A stretch of DNA of 16,259 nt from JBEGQX01 sp041180805 (GTDB taxonomy: Bacteria > Planctomycetota > Planctomycetia > Gemmatales > Gemmataceae): contig JBEGQX010000219.1 in assembly GCA_041180805.1 (NCBI GenBank), positions 1 through 16,259 on the forward strand, in the 5' to 3' direction. Below are positions 7,483 to 15,075 of this stretch, in pieces. The notes beneath the pieces are model-generated. The model was given only the letters and a program-made list of their open reading frames with translations, searched no databases and had not been told where the DNA came from. The translations under genes and the position numbers were made by a program. The first letter of the stretch is position 1; every line of letters starts with the position of its first letter.

Positions 7483-7875
7483 ATGAATATCAAATGGATT
7501 GCCTATTGGCTGGTGACTGGTTTGCTGGGTGCAGGCATGCTTGCGGGGGGGGCGTTTGACATCTTTGGAGGCCAAAAGGTTACAGAGGGAATGGCCAGGC
7601 TTGGTTACCCGACTTATTTTGGAAATTGGTTGGGAGTCTGGAAGATAGCGGGGGCCATTGTTGTTTTGCTGCCTGGCTTCAAGGTGGCAAAGGAATGGGC
7701 CTACACCGGTTTTTTCATCAACCTTGGCAGCGCATCACTGGCCCATGCCATGGTGAATGATTCCACGGGCGAAATAGTCACTCCATTGGTCGGCATATGC
7801 ATAGTGGTTGCCTCCTGGTACTTGAGGCCAGCCAGCCGAAAAGTGGCAGACCTCTGCCAAAAACCAATCAATTAA
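7483..7875 (+). CDS. DoxX-like small membrane protein
   Basis: A 130-residue, strongly hydrophobic protein resembling the DoxX-like family (four-helix membrane proteins of mostly unknown role). Helices are seen at about 5-28, 47-65, 72-92 and 98-116. The first helix is followed by the GGAFDIFGGQKV segment, and GYPTYFGNWLGVWKIAGAIVL-like sequence covers the second helix. The ATG at 7483 gives the usual N-terminus just before helix 1. A TTG at 7459 would add eight residues but lies next to the terminator of the preceding gene. No strong ribosome binding site is visible. Its last eight bases overlap the end of the convergent DUF5722 gene. No enzymatic motif is present. Confidence 0.75.
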   Translation: MNIKWIAYWLVTGLLGAGMLAGGAFDIFGGQKVTEGMARLGYPTYFGNWLGVWKIAGAIVVLLPGFKVAKEWAYTGFFINLGSASLAHAMVNDSTGEIVTPLVGICIVVASWYLRPASRKVADLCQKPIN

Positions 7876-9499
7876 GATTGCCCTTGTGCATGATCTCATC
7901 CCAATTGCGAATGCCGATCCAGGGAAGGTAAGGCCTGGATACTTCCTCCTCGGCGGGGGTGTCTGCCGCCTTTAGGAAATGCCAGATGGGCTTTTTGCCA
8001 AGGGGATCACCGGGTTCGTCCGGGAATTTTCTCAGGCCGATTCTCAGCCCGAATTCATGCCGGTTGTCCACCCAGTTGTGGTAATGCACCATGGTGATGG
8101 AAGGCAGGCGCTTCACTTTGTACCAACCATAGGCCATGCCAGCCGCCTGGTCTTTAAGGGATTTTTCGGAGTAATCCGGTGAATTAAAACCCTGCTCGGT
8201 CAGGTGAAGTGTGCGGTTCTGTTTGCCAAGAAACTGGTGCGCCGGATCACGCACCCAATCGTCCAGCACTTCAAGATTCTTAAAGGTGATCTTTTGCGTG
8301 TTTCGTGAAAAGGTAGCCTGGTTGTCTTCCCATACCCGTGGCTTGGTGAGGTTTTGCGGATACGGGTGGTGGGCGATGGCCCAATCGAAATCGCCCTCTG
8401 CCCGGCTAAAGGCAAGCAAATGATCCAGTAACTTTTTGGAGGGATGGTTGTGTTTTCCCCCGGCAATGCTCCAGTGATGAGTAAGGGAAATAAACGCTTT
8501 TGCGCCGGGATTGAACTGCCTGCTGACAAGATGCGCCATCCGGAGTGACTTGTGATAAAGGTCCAGATATTCAAGCGAGGTTAGCACACCGGCGTTTGCC
8601 CACATCCACCCCTGGTCGGCTTCGTTGTGCATGATCCAATGGTGTATTCTGCCATGGGTGGAACCGGAATACCTTGCAGCCAGGAAATAAAGCGCGGCAC
8701 CAAAGGCCCTGGCGCCATCGGCATCATGCAGGTTGGGCATCACAAAAAATGCCGAGGCATCTGCCTTGGGGTGGGAAACCATCCGGTGCCAGCTTCCCGG
8801 GGGAGAGTTACCAGGCTGACCAATAAGAATGATAGCCGACACCAGGATTCTTCGCTTGGCGGTCTCTTGCAAGATGCGATCCAGACGATTGATTTCCTGG
8901 TTGTTTGCGTGCCAGGTGTATCCCTCGAAATCAAATGGGGTTGTGTTGGGTTCCGGCTTGCTGCGAACCAGGGCATTCAGAACAATATTTACAGTGACCC
9001 CGCTGATGTTTAATTCATCCAAATCTGAAATCGGTCGATCCAGACCCATTGCCCCCAGGCCTTTCCTGCCGGGTTTTATGTCTGTGTCTGCAGGATTGGA
9101 GCTAAAAATGCTGGTTGCGTAATGGCTGTGGGTTAACGGTTGCCAGCCTTCCTTTTCCCTGATTGCCAGCATCCATTTCCTGTAAATGCGGTCAGTGCCC
9201 TGAACTTTCCTTGGAAGGGTGATGCTGAAGTTTCCCTGGCTGTCGTGTGTTATGGGGTGAATGTGTGAAGGGTTCAACTTGCCCCACCCATTTTCATGAA
9301 AGGGCACTTCCAGCAGGGAAGCCCTTTGATTGTCATGGCCTGAAATGATCACAACTTCCCCGGTAACTTCCACCGCATGGATTTTCGAAGGCATGGCAGC
9401 AGATAGATAATGCTGAATCTTAACCGTATCCGTACTTTCCATTTCTTGCGCCGGCAGGCAAAGTGAAAGAAGTGGGAAGATTGAAATTGCTTGCAGCAT
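7868..9499 (-). CDS. Secreted DUF5722-like putative glycoside hydrolase
   Basis: 543 residues from the ATG at 9499. A short signal peptide (about 1-18, ending LCLPAQ) predicts export. The N-terminal 120-130 residues look like a beta-rich module. The rest (about 140-510) resembles DUF5722, a clan GH-A-like barrel. Two glutamates sit where GH-A enzymes carry acid/base and nucleophile: N292-E293 in WIMHNEADQGW and E435 in LHLTEQGFNS. Aromatic and histidine-rich strand ends (AIAHHPYP, MVHYHNWVDNR) line the presumed cleft. Reading could begin at 9556, but the added 19 acidic residues would spoil the signal peptide. A TATGAT hexamer at 9551-9546 (minus) could be a -10 element for the shorter form. 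Its role as an active glycosidase is inferred; the substrate is unknown. The gene diverges from the large exported protein at 9603. Confidence 0.75.
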   Translation of the reverse strand: MLQAISIFPLLSLCLPAQEMESTDTVKIQHYLSAAMPSKIHAVEVTGEVVIISGHDNQRASLLEVPFHENGWGKLNPSHIHPITHDSQGNFSITLPRKVQGTDRIYRKWMLAIREKEGWQPLTHSHYATSIFSSNPADTDIKPGRKGLGAMGLDRPISDLDELNISGVTVNIVLNALVRSKPEPNTTPFDFEGYTWHANNQEINRLDRILQETAKRRILVSAIILIGQPGNSPPGSWHRMVSHPKADASAFFVMPNLHDADGARAFGAALYFLAARYSGSTHGRIHHWIMHNEADQGWMWANAGVLTSLEYLDLYHKSLRMAHLVSRQFNPGAKAFISLTHHWSIAGGKHNHPSKKLLDHLLAFSRAEGDFDWAIAHHPYPQNLTKPRVWEDNQATFSRNTQKITFKNLEVLDDWVRDPAHQFLGKQNRTLHLTEQGFNSPDYSEKSLKDQAAGMAYGWYKVKRLPSITMVHYHNWVDNRHEFGLRIGLRKFPDEPGDPLGKKPIWHFLKAADTPAEEEVSRPYLPWIGIRNWDEIMHKGNLN

Positions 9500-9602
9500 G
9501 TTTAGAAAGGTCTCATTTTCCGGGTTGGCAGGGTTCAAATGATCTATCATAACCATTTAAGCTGCTGAAAACAGTTTCCATGAGCTAACAGGGTACCCGA
9601 AG
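9500..9602. other. Divergent intergenic region of the secreted-protein pair
   Basis: Shared upstream region of 103 bases for the minus-strand DUF5722 gene and the plus-strand 813-residue protein. The only promoter-like element I can name is TATGAT on the minus strand (9551-9546), with a poor -35. No clear ribosome binding site precedes ATG 9603. The compact layout suggests the two genes could be controlled together. Confidence 0.35.
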
Positions 9603-12044
9603 ATGACTTTGATCAACATGACGATAATGGCGATGATGGTGGTTATCAGCCAGCCACAGGCATCCAGACCCCCCAAAAGTATTTCTGGCGTTTACCCGCA
9701 TTTGGCCATGTATAACAACGAGGCGGAATGTGGTACCGGTGCTGTGGTACCTTGGGCGGGAAAACTCTGGGCGGTTACATATGCCCCGCACAAGCCTTCC
9801 GGTTCCACGGACAAGCTATACGAGATTGATGCGACCCTGGGCCATACGATCCGCCCCGAAAGCATCGGTGGTACTCCCGCCAACCGCATGATTCATGATG
9901 AATCTGGACAGTTGTTCATAGGACCTTACGCGATTGATTCCAAGGCGAATGTGCGTGCCATTTCCTATGAAAAGATGTTTGGCAGGCCAACGGGAAACGC
10001 ACGCCATCTTACCGACCCGGCGGGGAAAATTTATTACGCCACCATGGAAGAGGGCCTTTACGAGGTGGATGTGAAAACCTTGGCGGTGACCGAGCTTTGG
10101 GCCGATGAACAGCGCAAAACGGGCAGGCATTCTAATTTGCCCGGCTACCATGGAAAAGGCCTTTATTCGGGCTTTGGCAGAATCATTTATGCCAACAATG
10201 GCGACCACGCCAGGGAGGCCCTTTCCAACCCCAAGGTTCCCTCCGGTGTGCTTGCATCTTGGGATGGAAATGCCGATGCCTGGAATATCGTTCGCAGAAA
10301 CCAGTTCACCGAGGTGACCGGACCTGGGGGAATTCATGGCAACAAGAAACCTGAGAGCAACCCGGTTTGGTCCATTGGCTGGGACCATCGGTCGTTGATC
10401 CTCATGATGCTGGATGGAAACCAGTGGTATTCCTTCCGTTTGCCCAAAGCAAGCCACAGCTATGATGGTGCCCATGGGTGGAACACGGAATGGCCCCGCA
10501 TTCGGGAAATTGGCAATAAGGATGGCAGCTTGCTGATGACCATGCACGGCATGTTTTGGAACTTCCCCTCCGGCTTTTCTTCCGCCAATACTTCCGGCAT
10601 TTCACCCAGAAGCGCCTACCTGAAAGTGATCGGCGACTTCTGCAACTGGAATAATCAATTGGTATTCGGCTGCGATGACACCGCTAAAAGTGAGTTCCTG
10701 AACAAACGCAAAGCCAAGGGAAACATCGAGGGCCCTGGACAGTCGCATTCCAACCTATGGTTTACATCTCCGGATCTTCCAGATCATTTGGGGCCGACCC
10801 TTGCGAGTGGGGCGCTTTTATTGGAGGAACCTGTAAAGGCTGGTGTGGCTACGGATCCTTTTTTGTTTCACGGCTGGCAAAGAAGATCCATGCATCTTGT
10901 TAATCATGGAAACCATTCTGTTGCCATGCAAATTGAGGCAGATGAAAAGGGGGATGGAACTTGGAGACCTTGGGAAGAGATTTTGCTTCAGCCTGGCAGT
11001 GTTGTGTGGAAAGAGTTCCCTGCCCAGAAAATTGCCCAATGGCTTAGAATAAAGCCTTTGCAAAATGCACAGAAGGTCAGCGTGCATTTTGCTTTCAGCA
11101 ACCCTGAAAAAAGACCGACTCGCTCGGATGCCGTGTTTGAAGGGTTGGCAACGATTTCTGAAAAGCAGATTACCGGGGGCTTGGTTCGTGCCCGTGGAGA
11201 AAACAAGCGCACTTTGCAGCTTTTGCCCCAAATGATAACCGACGAGAAGCTTACGGATTTGCCAGGCTTGGAGTTGGATGCCACGCTGAAGCTGGAATCC
11301 ATTCGGGATGAAAACGCTAATTCCTGGTTGAAGGGCAGGGTGGCGATTCCAACAAATGCAGTGACCGTGGAACCCACAAGCGTTCTGGTGGTCGATGACC
11401 GTGGCAGACGCTGGCGTTTGCCCAAAAACAACCCCGCTTATGACCAACCCATTCGGGATGGTTTGCTTCGTATATGCAGGGAGGTTGCCACCGAAAGGGA
11501 TCTATTCAGCGTGCATGGCACCTTTTATGAACTTCCCGCCGAAAATGCTGATGGCTTTGCGAAGATTCGCCCGATCAGTTCCCACGATTTTCGCATCATG
11601 GATTATTGTTCCTACCGGGGAATGCTGGTAATGACCGGATTGAAACCAGATGCAAAGGCCAGCAACCATGTTGTGAAAAGCGCCGATGGCAAAGCAGGCC
11701 TCTGGCTGGGGGTGATTGATGATTTGTGGAAGCTTGGGAAACCCACTGGCACAGGCGGCCCTTGGCTGAAACAGGATGTGAAGGCCAATCAACCCAGCGA
11801 CCCCTATTTGCTTTGGGGCTATGATCGCAGAACCTTGAATTTGCAGAACCATTCCATGGAAAATAACACATTTAAGGTTCAGATTGACCTGACTGGGGAG
11901 GGACTTTGGGTGGATCATCAGCAGTTCGAAGTAGCACCCAATGCCAGCGTTCAGTACATATTTCCCGAAGCCCTTCAGGCTCGCTGGGTTCGATTAATTG
12001 CGAGCAGGAACTGCCAGGCTTCCGCCCAGTTGGAATACAAATAA
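9603..12044 (+). CDS. Large exported protein with internal duplication, function unknown
   Basis: 813 residues, no named family recognised. The first 20 residues are hydrophobic and Met-rich, with a possible signal cleavage after PQA. Residues about 40-290 show beta-propeller-like blades (for example GKLWAVTYAP, GQLFIGPYAID, GKIYYATMEEGLYEVD). An internal duplication then covers about 264-499 and 593-813. Paired blocks are RLPKASHSYD (279-288) and RLPKNNPAYD (605-614); MHGMFWNFP (314-322) and VHGTFYELP (637-645); DPFLFHGWQRRSMHLVNH (418-435) and DPYLLWGYDRRTLNLQNH (733-750). Each copy ends in a beta-rich stretch with a WLRI or WVRL strand. A spacer of about 90 residues separates the copies. 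No catalytic motif is obvious. The divergent glycosidase-like gene suggests a role in surface or extracellular carbohydrate handling, but that is inference. The start at 9603 is plausible yet has a weak ribosome binding site; ATG codons 6, 9, 11 or 12 residues in are alternatives. Confidence 0.8.
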   Translation: MTLINMTIMAMMVVISQPQASRPPKSISGVYPHLAMYNNEAECGTGAVVPWAGKLWAVTYAPHKPSGSTDKLYEIDATLGHTIRPESIGGTPANRMIHDESGQLFIGPYAIDSKANVRAISYEKMFGRPTGNARHLTDPAGKIYYATMEEGLYEVDVKTLAVTELWADEQRKTGRHSNLPGYHGKGLYSGFGRIIYANNGDHAREALSNPKVPSGVLASWDGNADAWNIVRRNQFTEVTGPGGIHGNKKPESNPVWSIGWDHRSLILMMLDGNQWYSFRLPKASHSYDGAHGWNTEWPRIREIGNKDGSLLMTMHGMFWNFPSGFSSANTSGISPRSAYLKVIGDFCNWNNQLVFGCDDTAKSEFLNKRKAKGNIEGPGQSHSNLWFTSPDLPDHLGPTLASGALLLEEPVKAGVATDPFLFHGWQRRSMHLVNHGNHSVAMQIEADEKGDGTWRPWEEILLQPGSVVWKEFPAQKIAQWLRIKPLQNAQKVSVHFAFSNPEKRPTRSDAVFEGLATISEKQITGGLVRARGENKRTLQLLPQMITDEKLTDLPGLELDATLKLESIRDENANSWLKGRVAIPTNAVTVEPTSVLVVDDRGRRWRLPKNNPAYDQPIRDGLLRICREVATERDLFSVHGTFYELPAENADGFAKIRPISSHDFRIMDYCSYRGMLVMTGLKPDAKASNHVVKSADGKAGLWLGVIDDLWKLGKPTGTGGPWLKQDVKANQPSDPYLLWGYDRRTLNLQNHSMENNTFKVQIDLTGEGLWVDHQQFEVAPNASVQYIFPEALQARWVRLIASRNCQASAQLEYK

Positions 12045-12177
12045 AAATATTACGCCTGCCAGGCTTGTTGTAATCCGGATTGCGATTATCTTTAAATCCA
12101 TTACATGTGGGATGGTTTCTCTCACACGCCTAAACCATTGGCTGGAAGTTTGCCCAGCTTCATTTCAGGAGTTCACC
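12045..12177. other. Intergenic region before the tandem paralogues
   Basis: 133 bases. A small GCCT-GCC-AGGC hairpin at about 12054-12064, followed by a T/G-rich stretch, may weakly terminate the preceding gene. Towards the end lies AGGAG (12167-12171), the ribosome binding site of the next gene. I cannot pick a convincing promoter, although the region must carry one if the paralogues form their own unit. Confidence 0.35.
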
Positions 12178-12561
12178 ATGGATTTTGATTTAGATGCCTT
12201 TAGGGATCTGCTTAGCACTAATGAGGAAACAGTCTACGAGGTTTCTTACGATGGTGGCGGCCCCGGAAGCAGCGGTTCTGCACGCGTTACCAAGTGCCTG
12301 GATGCTTACTGGTCTTACGATGACAACGGCGAATTCGGCGGACCTTATGACACTTTAAGCGATGCACTGTTTGAACAGCACCTTTGCTTTGGAGGAGTGA
12401 GCATTGATGTTCAATGTGACGAGCTTTCCGCCAATGAAATTGCATCCCAGCTTCAGATTGAGGGTAAACCCGGCCTGGGCGCCAACATTAATGGCGAAAG
12501 TTGGGTTTTGAACAAAGAAGGGGAATTGGTTCCCGAAGAGGATGCGGAAGAAGAGGAATAA
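12178..12561 (+). CDS. Small acidic protein of unknown family, paralogue 1
   Basis: 127 residues, no signal peptide or membrane segment, so probably cytosolic. I recognise no family. The core (1-65) contains YWSYDDNGEFGGPYDTLSDA, with Trp-Tyr-Asp and Phe-Gly-Gly-Pro-Tyr motifs shared with the next gene. The second half has an INGESW motif (104-109), and the protein ends in a Glu-rich tail (119-127). Four cysteines (C40, C70, C80 and one further candidate to verify in translation) are not matched in the paralogue. The ATG at 12178 is chosen because AGGAG lies six bases upstream; an upstream frame to 11998 would run into the preceding gene and lacks that support. It lies 42 bases before its paralogue and is probably co-transcribed with it. 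Small acidic paralogues can be immunity or inhibitor proteins, but nothing here shows a toxin. Confidence 0.75.
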   Translation: MDFDLDAFRDLLSTNEETVYEVSYDGGGPGSSGSARVTKCLDAYWSYDDNGEFGGPYDTLSDALFEQHLCFGGVSIDVQCDELSANEIASQLQIEGKPGLGANINGESWVLNKEGELVPEEDAEEEE

Positions 12562-12603
12562 ACATTTTCGTGAAGGAACATGACTACCTAAATGGGGTAA
12601 CTT

Positions 12604-13014
12604 ATGAATATGGAATTTGATGAAGGGGCATTTAAGGATTTAGTCACAGAGAACGGGGAACGCATTTTTTCGATCTCCTTTGATGAAGGCAGTATGGCCA
12701 ACAATGGGACAGTTTTTATTAACAAGTATGGTGATTCCTTTTGGGCTTACGATTATGAATCCAACTTTGGCGGGCCTTACGAATCACTGAAAGCCGCGCT
12801 GGAGGAGCTTCAATTGGAATACACCCCATCCCTAAGCCTTGAGGTGAGTACCGACCTTTCCCCGACGCAACTTTTGAAACTAGTCAAGTTCCATGCCAAA
12901 AAGGGGGACCTGATCACCATCAACGATGAATACTGGCAATTTGTCGGCAAAAACAAACTCGAACCTTATGAAGACCCTGATGATGAAGATGATGATTCCG
13001 AGCCTGAAGATTAA
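12604..13014 (+). CDS. Small acidic protein of unknown family, paralogue 2
   Basis: 136 residues and homologous to the preceding gene: from its Met3, 26 of 64 positions are identical without a gap by my count. Shared features are the FGGPY motif (55-59), FWAYD (46-50), an INDEYW motif (106-111) and a highly acidic tail (about 121-136). No signal peptide or membrane helix is seen. GGGG at 12594-12597 lies six bases before the ATG at 12604. The paralogue alignment would equally allow ATG 12610. The stop codon overlaps that of the convergent deacetylase gene in the tetranucleotide TTAA (13011-13014). Function is unknown. Confidence 0.78.
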   Translation: MNMEFDEGAFKDLVTENGERIFSISFDEGSMANNGTVFINKYGDSFWAYDYESNFGGPYESLKAALEELQLEYTPSLSLEVSTDLSPTQLLKLVKFHAKKGDLITINDEYWQFVGKNKLEPYEDPDDEDDDSEPED

Positions 13015-13979
13015 CTCATTGCTGCGATTTGGTTTAAGTCGGTAAGTTTTGCCTTGGAGGCGTGTCGGGTTGCCAATTCGCAAATCAGGCGGATAGCTTT
13101 GAACTCAGGGTCCACCACATACAGGCAGGATGGGTGTGCAAGAAAATCAAACACCATTCCCAATTCGATGGTTTTTTCCAGGCATGCTTTCAGGGTGTCC
13201 AGGTACCATTCCAGATTCCATTGCCCGGTGCGGAATGCGCCAATATCACTAATGGGGCTCATGGGAATTTCAAGCATTCCATCGGGGTATCGAAAAGGCT
13301 GGGCCTTGGGCAAAGCTGCCAAAATTCCATCCACAACCTTTGCATCGGGTTTTTGCTTTGCCATGGTGTAAGGGTGTGCAGGATAAAGACTACTAATCCA
13401 TTCGAAACCAAGTTCTTTCAAGATGGCACGCGAGCCTTTATGATCTCGCAGGCCGTTGGCAAATCCACCCGGGGTACGAAAGCCAGCCGGCTTGATGCTT
13501 AGGCGGTTCTTCATGGCGGCGTTTGTAATCTGTATGTTTTCCCGAATCGCATCCTGCAATGATTGACCCCGCAAGAGCCAGGGCGCACGCTGGAACCTGA
13601 ATTGCAAATCCTCCACCTTGCCTGCGGTAAGGTTGATGTGATCGTAAGTGTGATTACCCACCGGGTGGCCTTGTTCGACAATGGTTTTAAGCCATGTAAT
13701 GTCCGGTTGTTCAAAAACCCTGCCCACTGCAAAGAAATGAATTCTGCCACCAGACTGCTTCACTATTTTGGCAGCTTCCACCGAGTAACGCTTGGTTTCC
13801 TCATTTAAGTTGCCCTTCTCGTAATCCCAGTGGGTTGAATCCCGGGTGGGAAAATTTCGGCTCATTTCCAGGTCCAGGGTAATTGCGATTTGGGCCTTGG
13901 GTGGTGGTGTAGTGCCTGCCCCAAGTGTTCTGGAAATGGCGGTGGTAGCCAAGGTTGCCAAACAGGTTCTGCGATTCAT
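13011..13979 (-). CDS. Exported NodB-type polysaccharide deacetylase
   Basis: Predicted carbohydrate esterase family 4-type enzyme removing acetyl groups from a polysaccharide or peptidoglycan sugar outside the cytoplasm. From the ATG at 13979 it has 322 residues, beginning MNRRTCLATLATTAISRTLG, a twin-arginine-like export signal. NodB motifs in order: TLDLE (34-38), HTYDH (110-114, metal histidines), FRTPGG (167-172), and FLAHPS (279-284). Motif 1 has Asp-Leu-Glu in place of the usual Asp-Asp-Gly, as in some other deacetylase subfamilies, so metal binding may involve E38. A frame from 14030 would overlap the upstream gene and bury the signal, so I prefer 13979, which leaves 25 bases after the upstream stop. 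No strong ribosome binding site is visible. It is the last gene of the minus-strand operon. Confidence 0.84.
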   Translation of the reverse strand: MNRRTCLATLATTAISRTLGAGTTPPPKAQIAITLDLEMSRNFPTRDSTHWDYEKGNLNEETKRYSVEAAKIVKQSGGRIHFFAVGRVFEQPDITWLKTIVEQGHPVGNHTYDHINLTAGKVEDLQFRFQRAPWLLRGQSLQDAIRENIQITNAAMKNRLSIKPAGFRTPGGFANGLRDHKGSRAILKELGFEWISSLYPAHPYTMAKQKPDAKVVDGILAALPKAQPFRYPDGMLEIPMSPISDIGAFRTGQWNLEWYLDTLKACLEKTIELGMVFDFLAHPSCLYVVDPEFKAIRLICELATRHASKAKLTDLNQIAAMS

Positions 13980-14004
13980 AGTTTTGTTCACGGTTGCCGG
14001 GCTG

Positions 14005-15075
14005 TTATTTGTTGGATGGTTTCTTTTCACCGTCGCACTTGATCCAGGAGACTTGGGTGATCAATTGGTTCAGTGCCGCGTAAGAGATCGCAGCGTTCAC
14101 AGCGAAGCGAGGTGACTTGTTGGATGGAAATGTTGCAAGAGAGGCATCACCAACAAGAAACACATTAAAATCTTTGGATAGGTTTTCGTAACCCGCGGTT
14201 GTTCGGCAATAACACATATCGGTTGCGTAGCCCGTCAGCAGCACATGGCGAATGCCATTCTTTTTCAGGAATTTCTTCAGCGGTTCGTAGCCTTCCGCAT
14301 CGTAGATCACGACATCTTGCGGGGCCACATCCACATCCTTTGTCACCGGGATGGGCAGTTTCCAGAAACCTTCATTGTTGTATTTGGCACCAGCATCCAA
14401 ACCCGGAAACTGACGAAAGTAATCCCTCACAGGAAGATCATCTGAGAGATTCATCTTTGGCACCAATGGTGAACCGGCGTATTGGAAGCTCTTCAGCTTT
14501 TGATCCAGTTCCCTGATGCCTTCGTCGCGTTCAGATTTCGAGGGTTCATGCGTAAAGGAACGATACAACTTGTGACGGATGGAATCTTTGGAACCGGGAA
14601 GGCTGTAAAGAACCATGCTTACATTGGGTCGCATGCGATTGATAAATGGCCGGACAATTTCGCGGGTGTGTCTGGCGGCAAGGTGGTTCTTCTCAGGGGT
14701 GCAAAAATCGGCCACGCCCGCGGGTTCGGGGGTATTCCAGCCCTGGCCGTCATCAATTCCCCAGGGGTGAACCATGATCACCGCAGTGTAGGAACCCTTG
14801 AGGTGGTTTGGCATCTCGATGATGCCCCGGGCGTTGTAGGAAAAACGCCAGGCGCGCACATGCAGGTCAGCGTCGGCATCGGTGACGATGGCCGGTGCTT
14901 CGTAGTGTGTTGATTCGAGGATGGGTTCGAAAAATTCCGGGTAGTCAGCAAGCAGGGGCGAAGGCTTTTCCAGCTTTCGCAAATGGTTTTGGTAGCTTCG
15001 AGTGCCTGTCTCCTGGGCCAAAACGGGCATGGTCATTACCAGCAGGGTAAAGGTCGCATGGATTCCTGGCATCAT
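14005..15075 (-). CDS. Secreted isochorismatase-fold protein with altered catalytic residues
   Basis: 356 residues with an N-terminal signal peptide (about 1-20, ending MPVLAQ). The fold is recognised from TAVIMVHPWGIDDG (97-110, first strand), DVVIYDAEGYEPLKKFL (254-270) and VLLTGYATDMCYC (278-290), followed by FNVFLVGDASLATF. The last of these carries C288, at the position of the nucleophilic cysteine of cysteine hydrolases such as isochorismatases and nicotinamidases. The usual first-strand Asp appears to be His103, and the usual Lys is not visible near 258. The canonical Asp-Lys-Cys triad is therefore not intact, and activity or substrate is uncertain. Its first ATG overlaps the stop of the upstream gene (ATGA), which indicates translational coupling. 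The extra N-terminal region (about 21-95) is unassigned. Confidence 0.7.
   Translation of the reverse strand: MMPGIHATFTLLVMTMPVLAQETGTRSYQNHLRKLEKPSPLLADYPEFFEPILESTHYEAPAIVTDADADLHVRAWRFSYNARGIIEMPNHLKGSYTAVIMVHPWGIDDGQGWNTPEPAGVADFCTPEKNHLAARHTREIVRPFINRMRPNVSMVLYSLPGSKDSIRHKLYRSFTHEPSKSERDEGIRELDQKLKSFQYAGSPLVPKMNLSDDLPVRDYFRQFPGLDAGAKYNNEGFWKLPIPVTKDVDVAPQDVVIYDAEGYEPLKKFLKKNGIRHVLLTGYATDMCYCRTTAGYENLSKDFNVFLVGDASLATFPSNKSPRFAVNAAISYAALNQLITQVSWIKCDGEKKPSNK

Noticed and set aside
6780..7493. A 237-codon minus-strand frame opposite the foldase gene
   Set aside because: It is antisense to a supported gene, crosses its terminator, and has no recognisable domain.
12054..12064. A terminator after the 813-residue protein
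   Set aside because: The stem has only four base pairs and the following tract is T/G-mixed, far weaker than the two clear terminators in the window.
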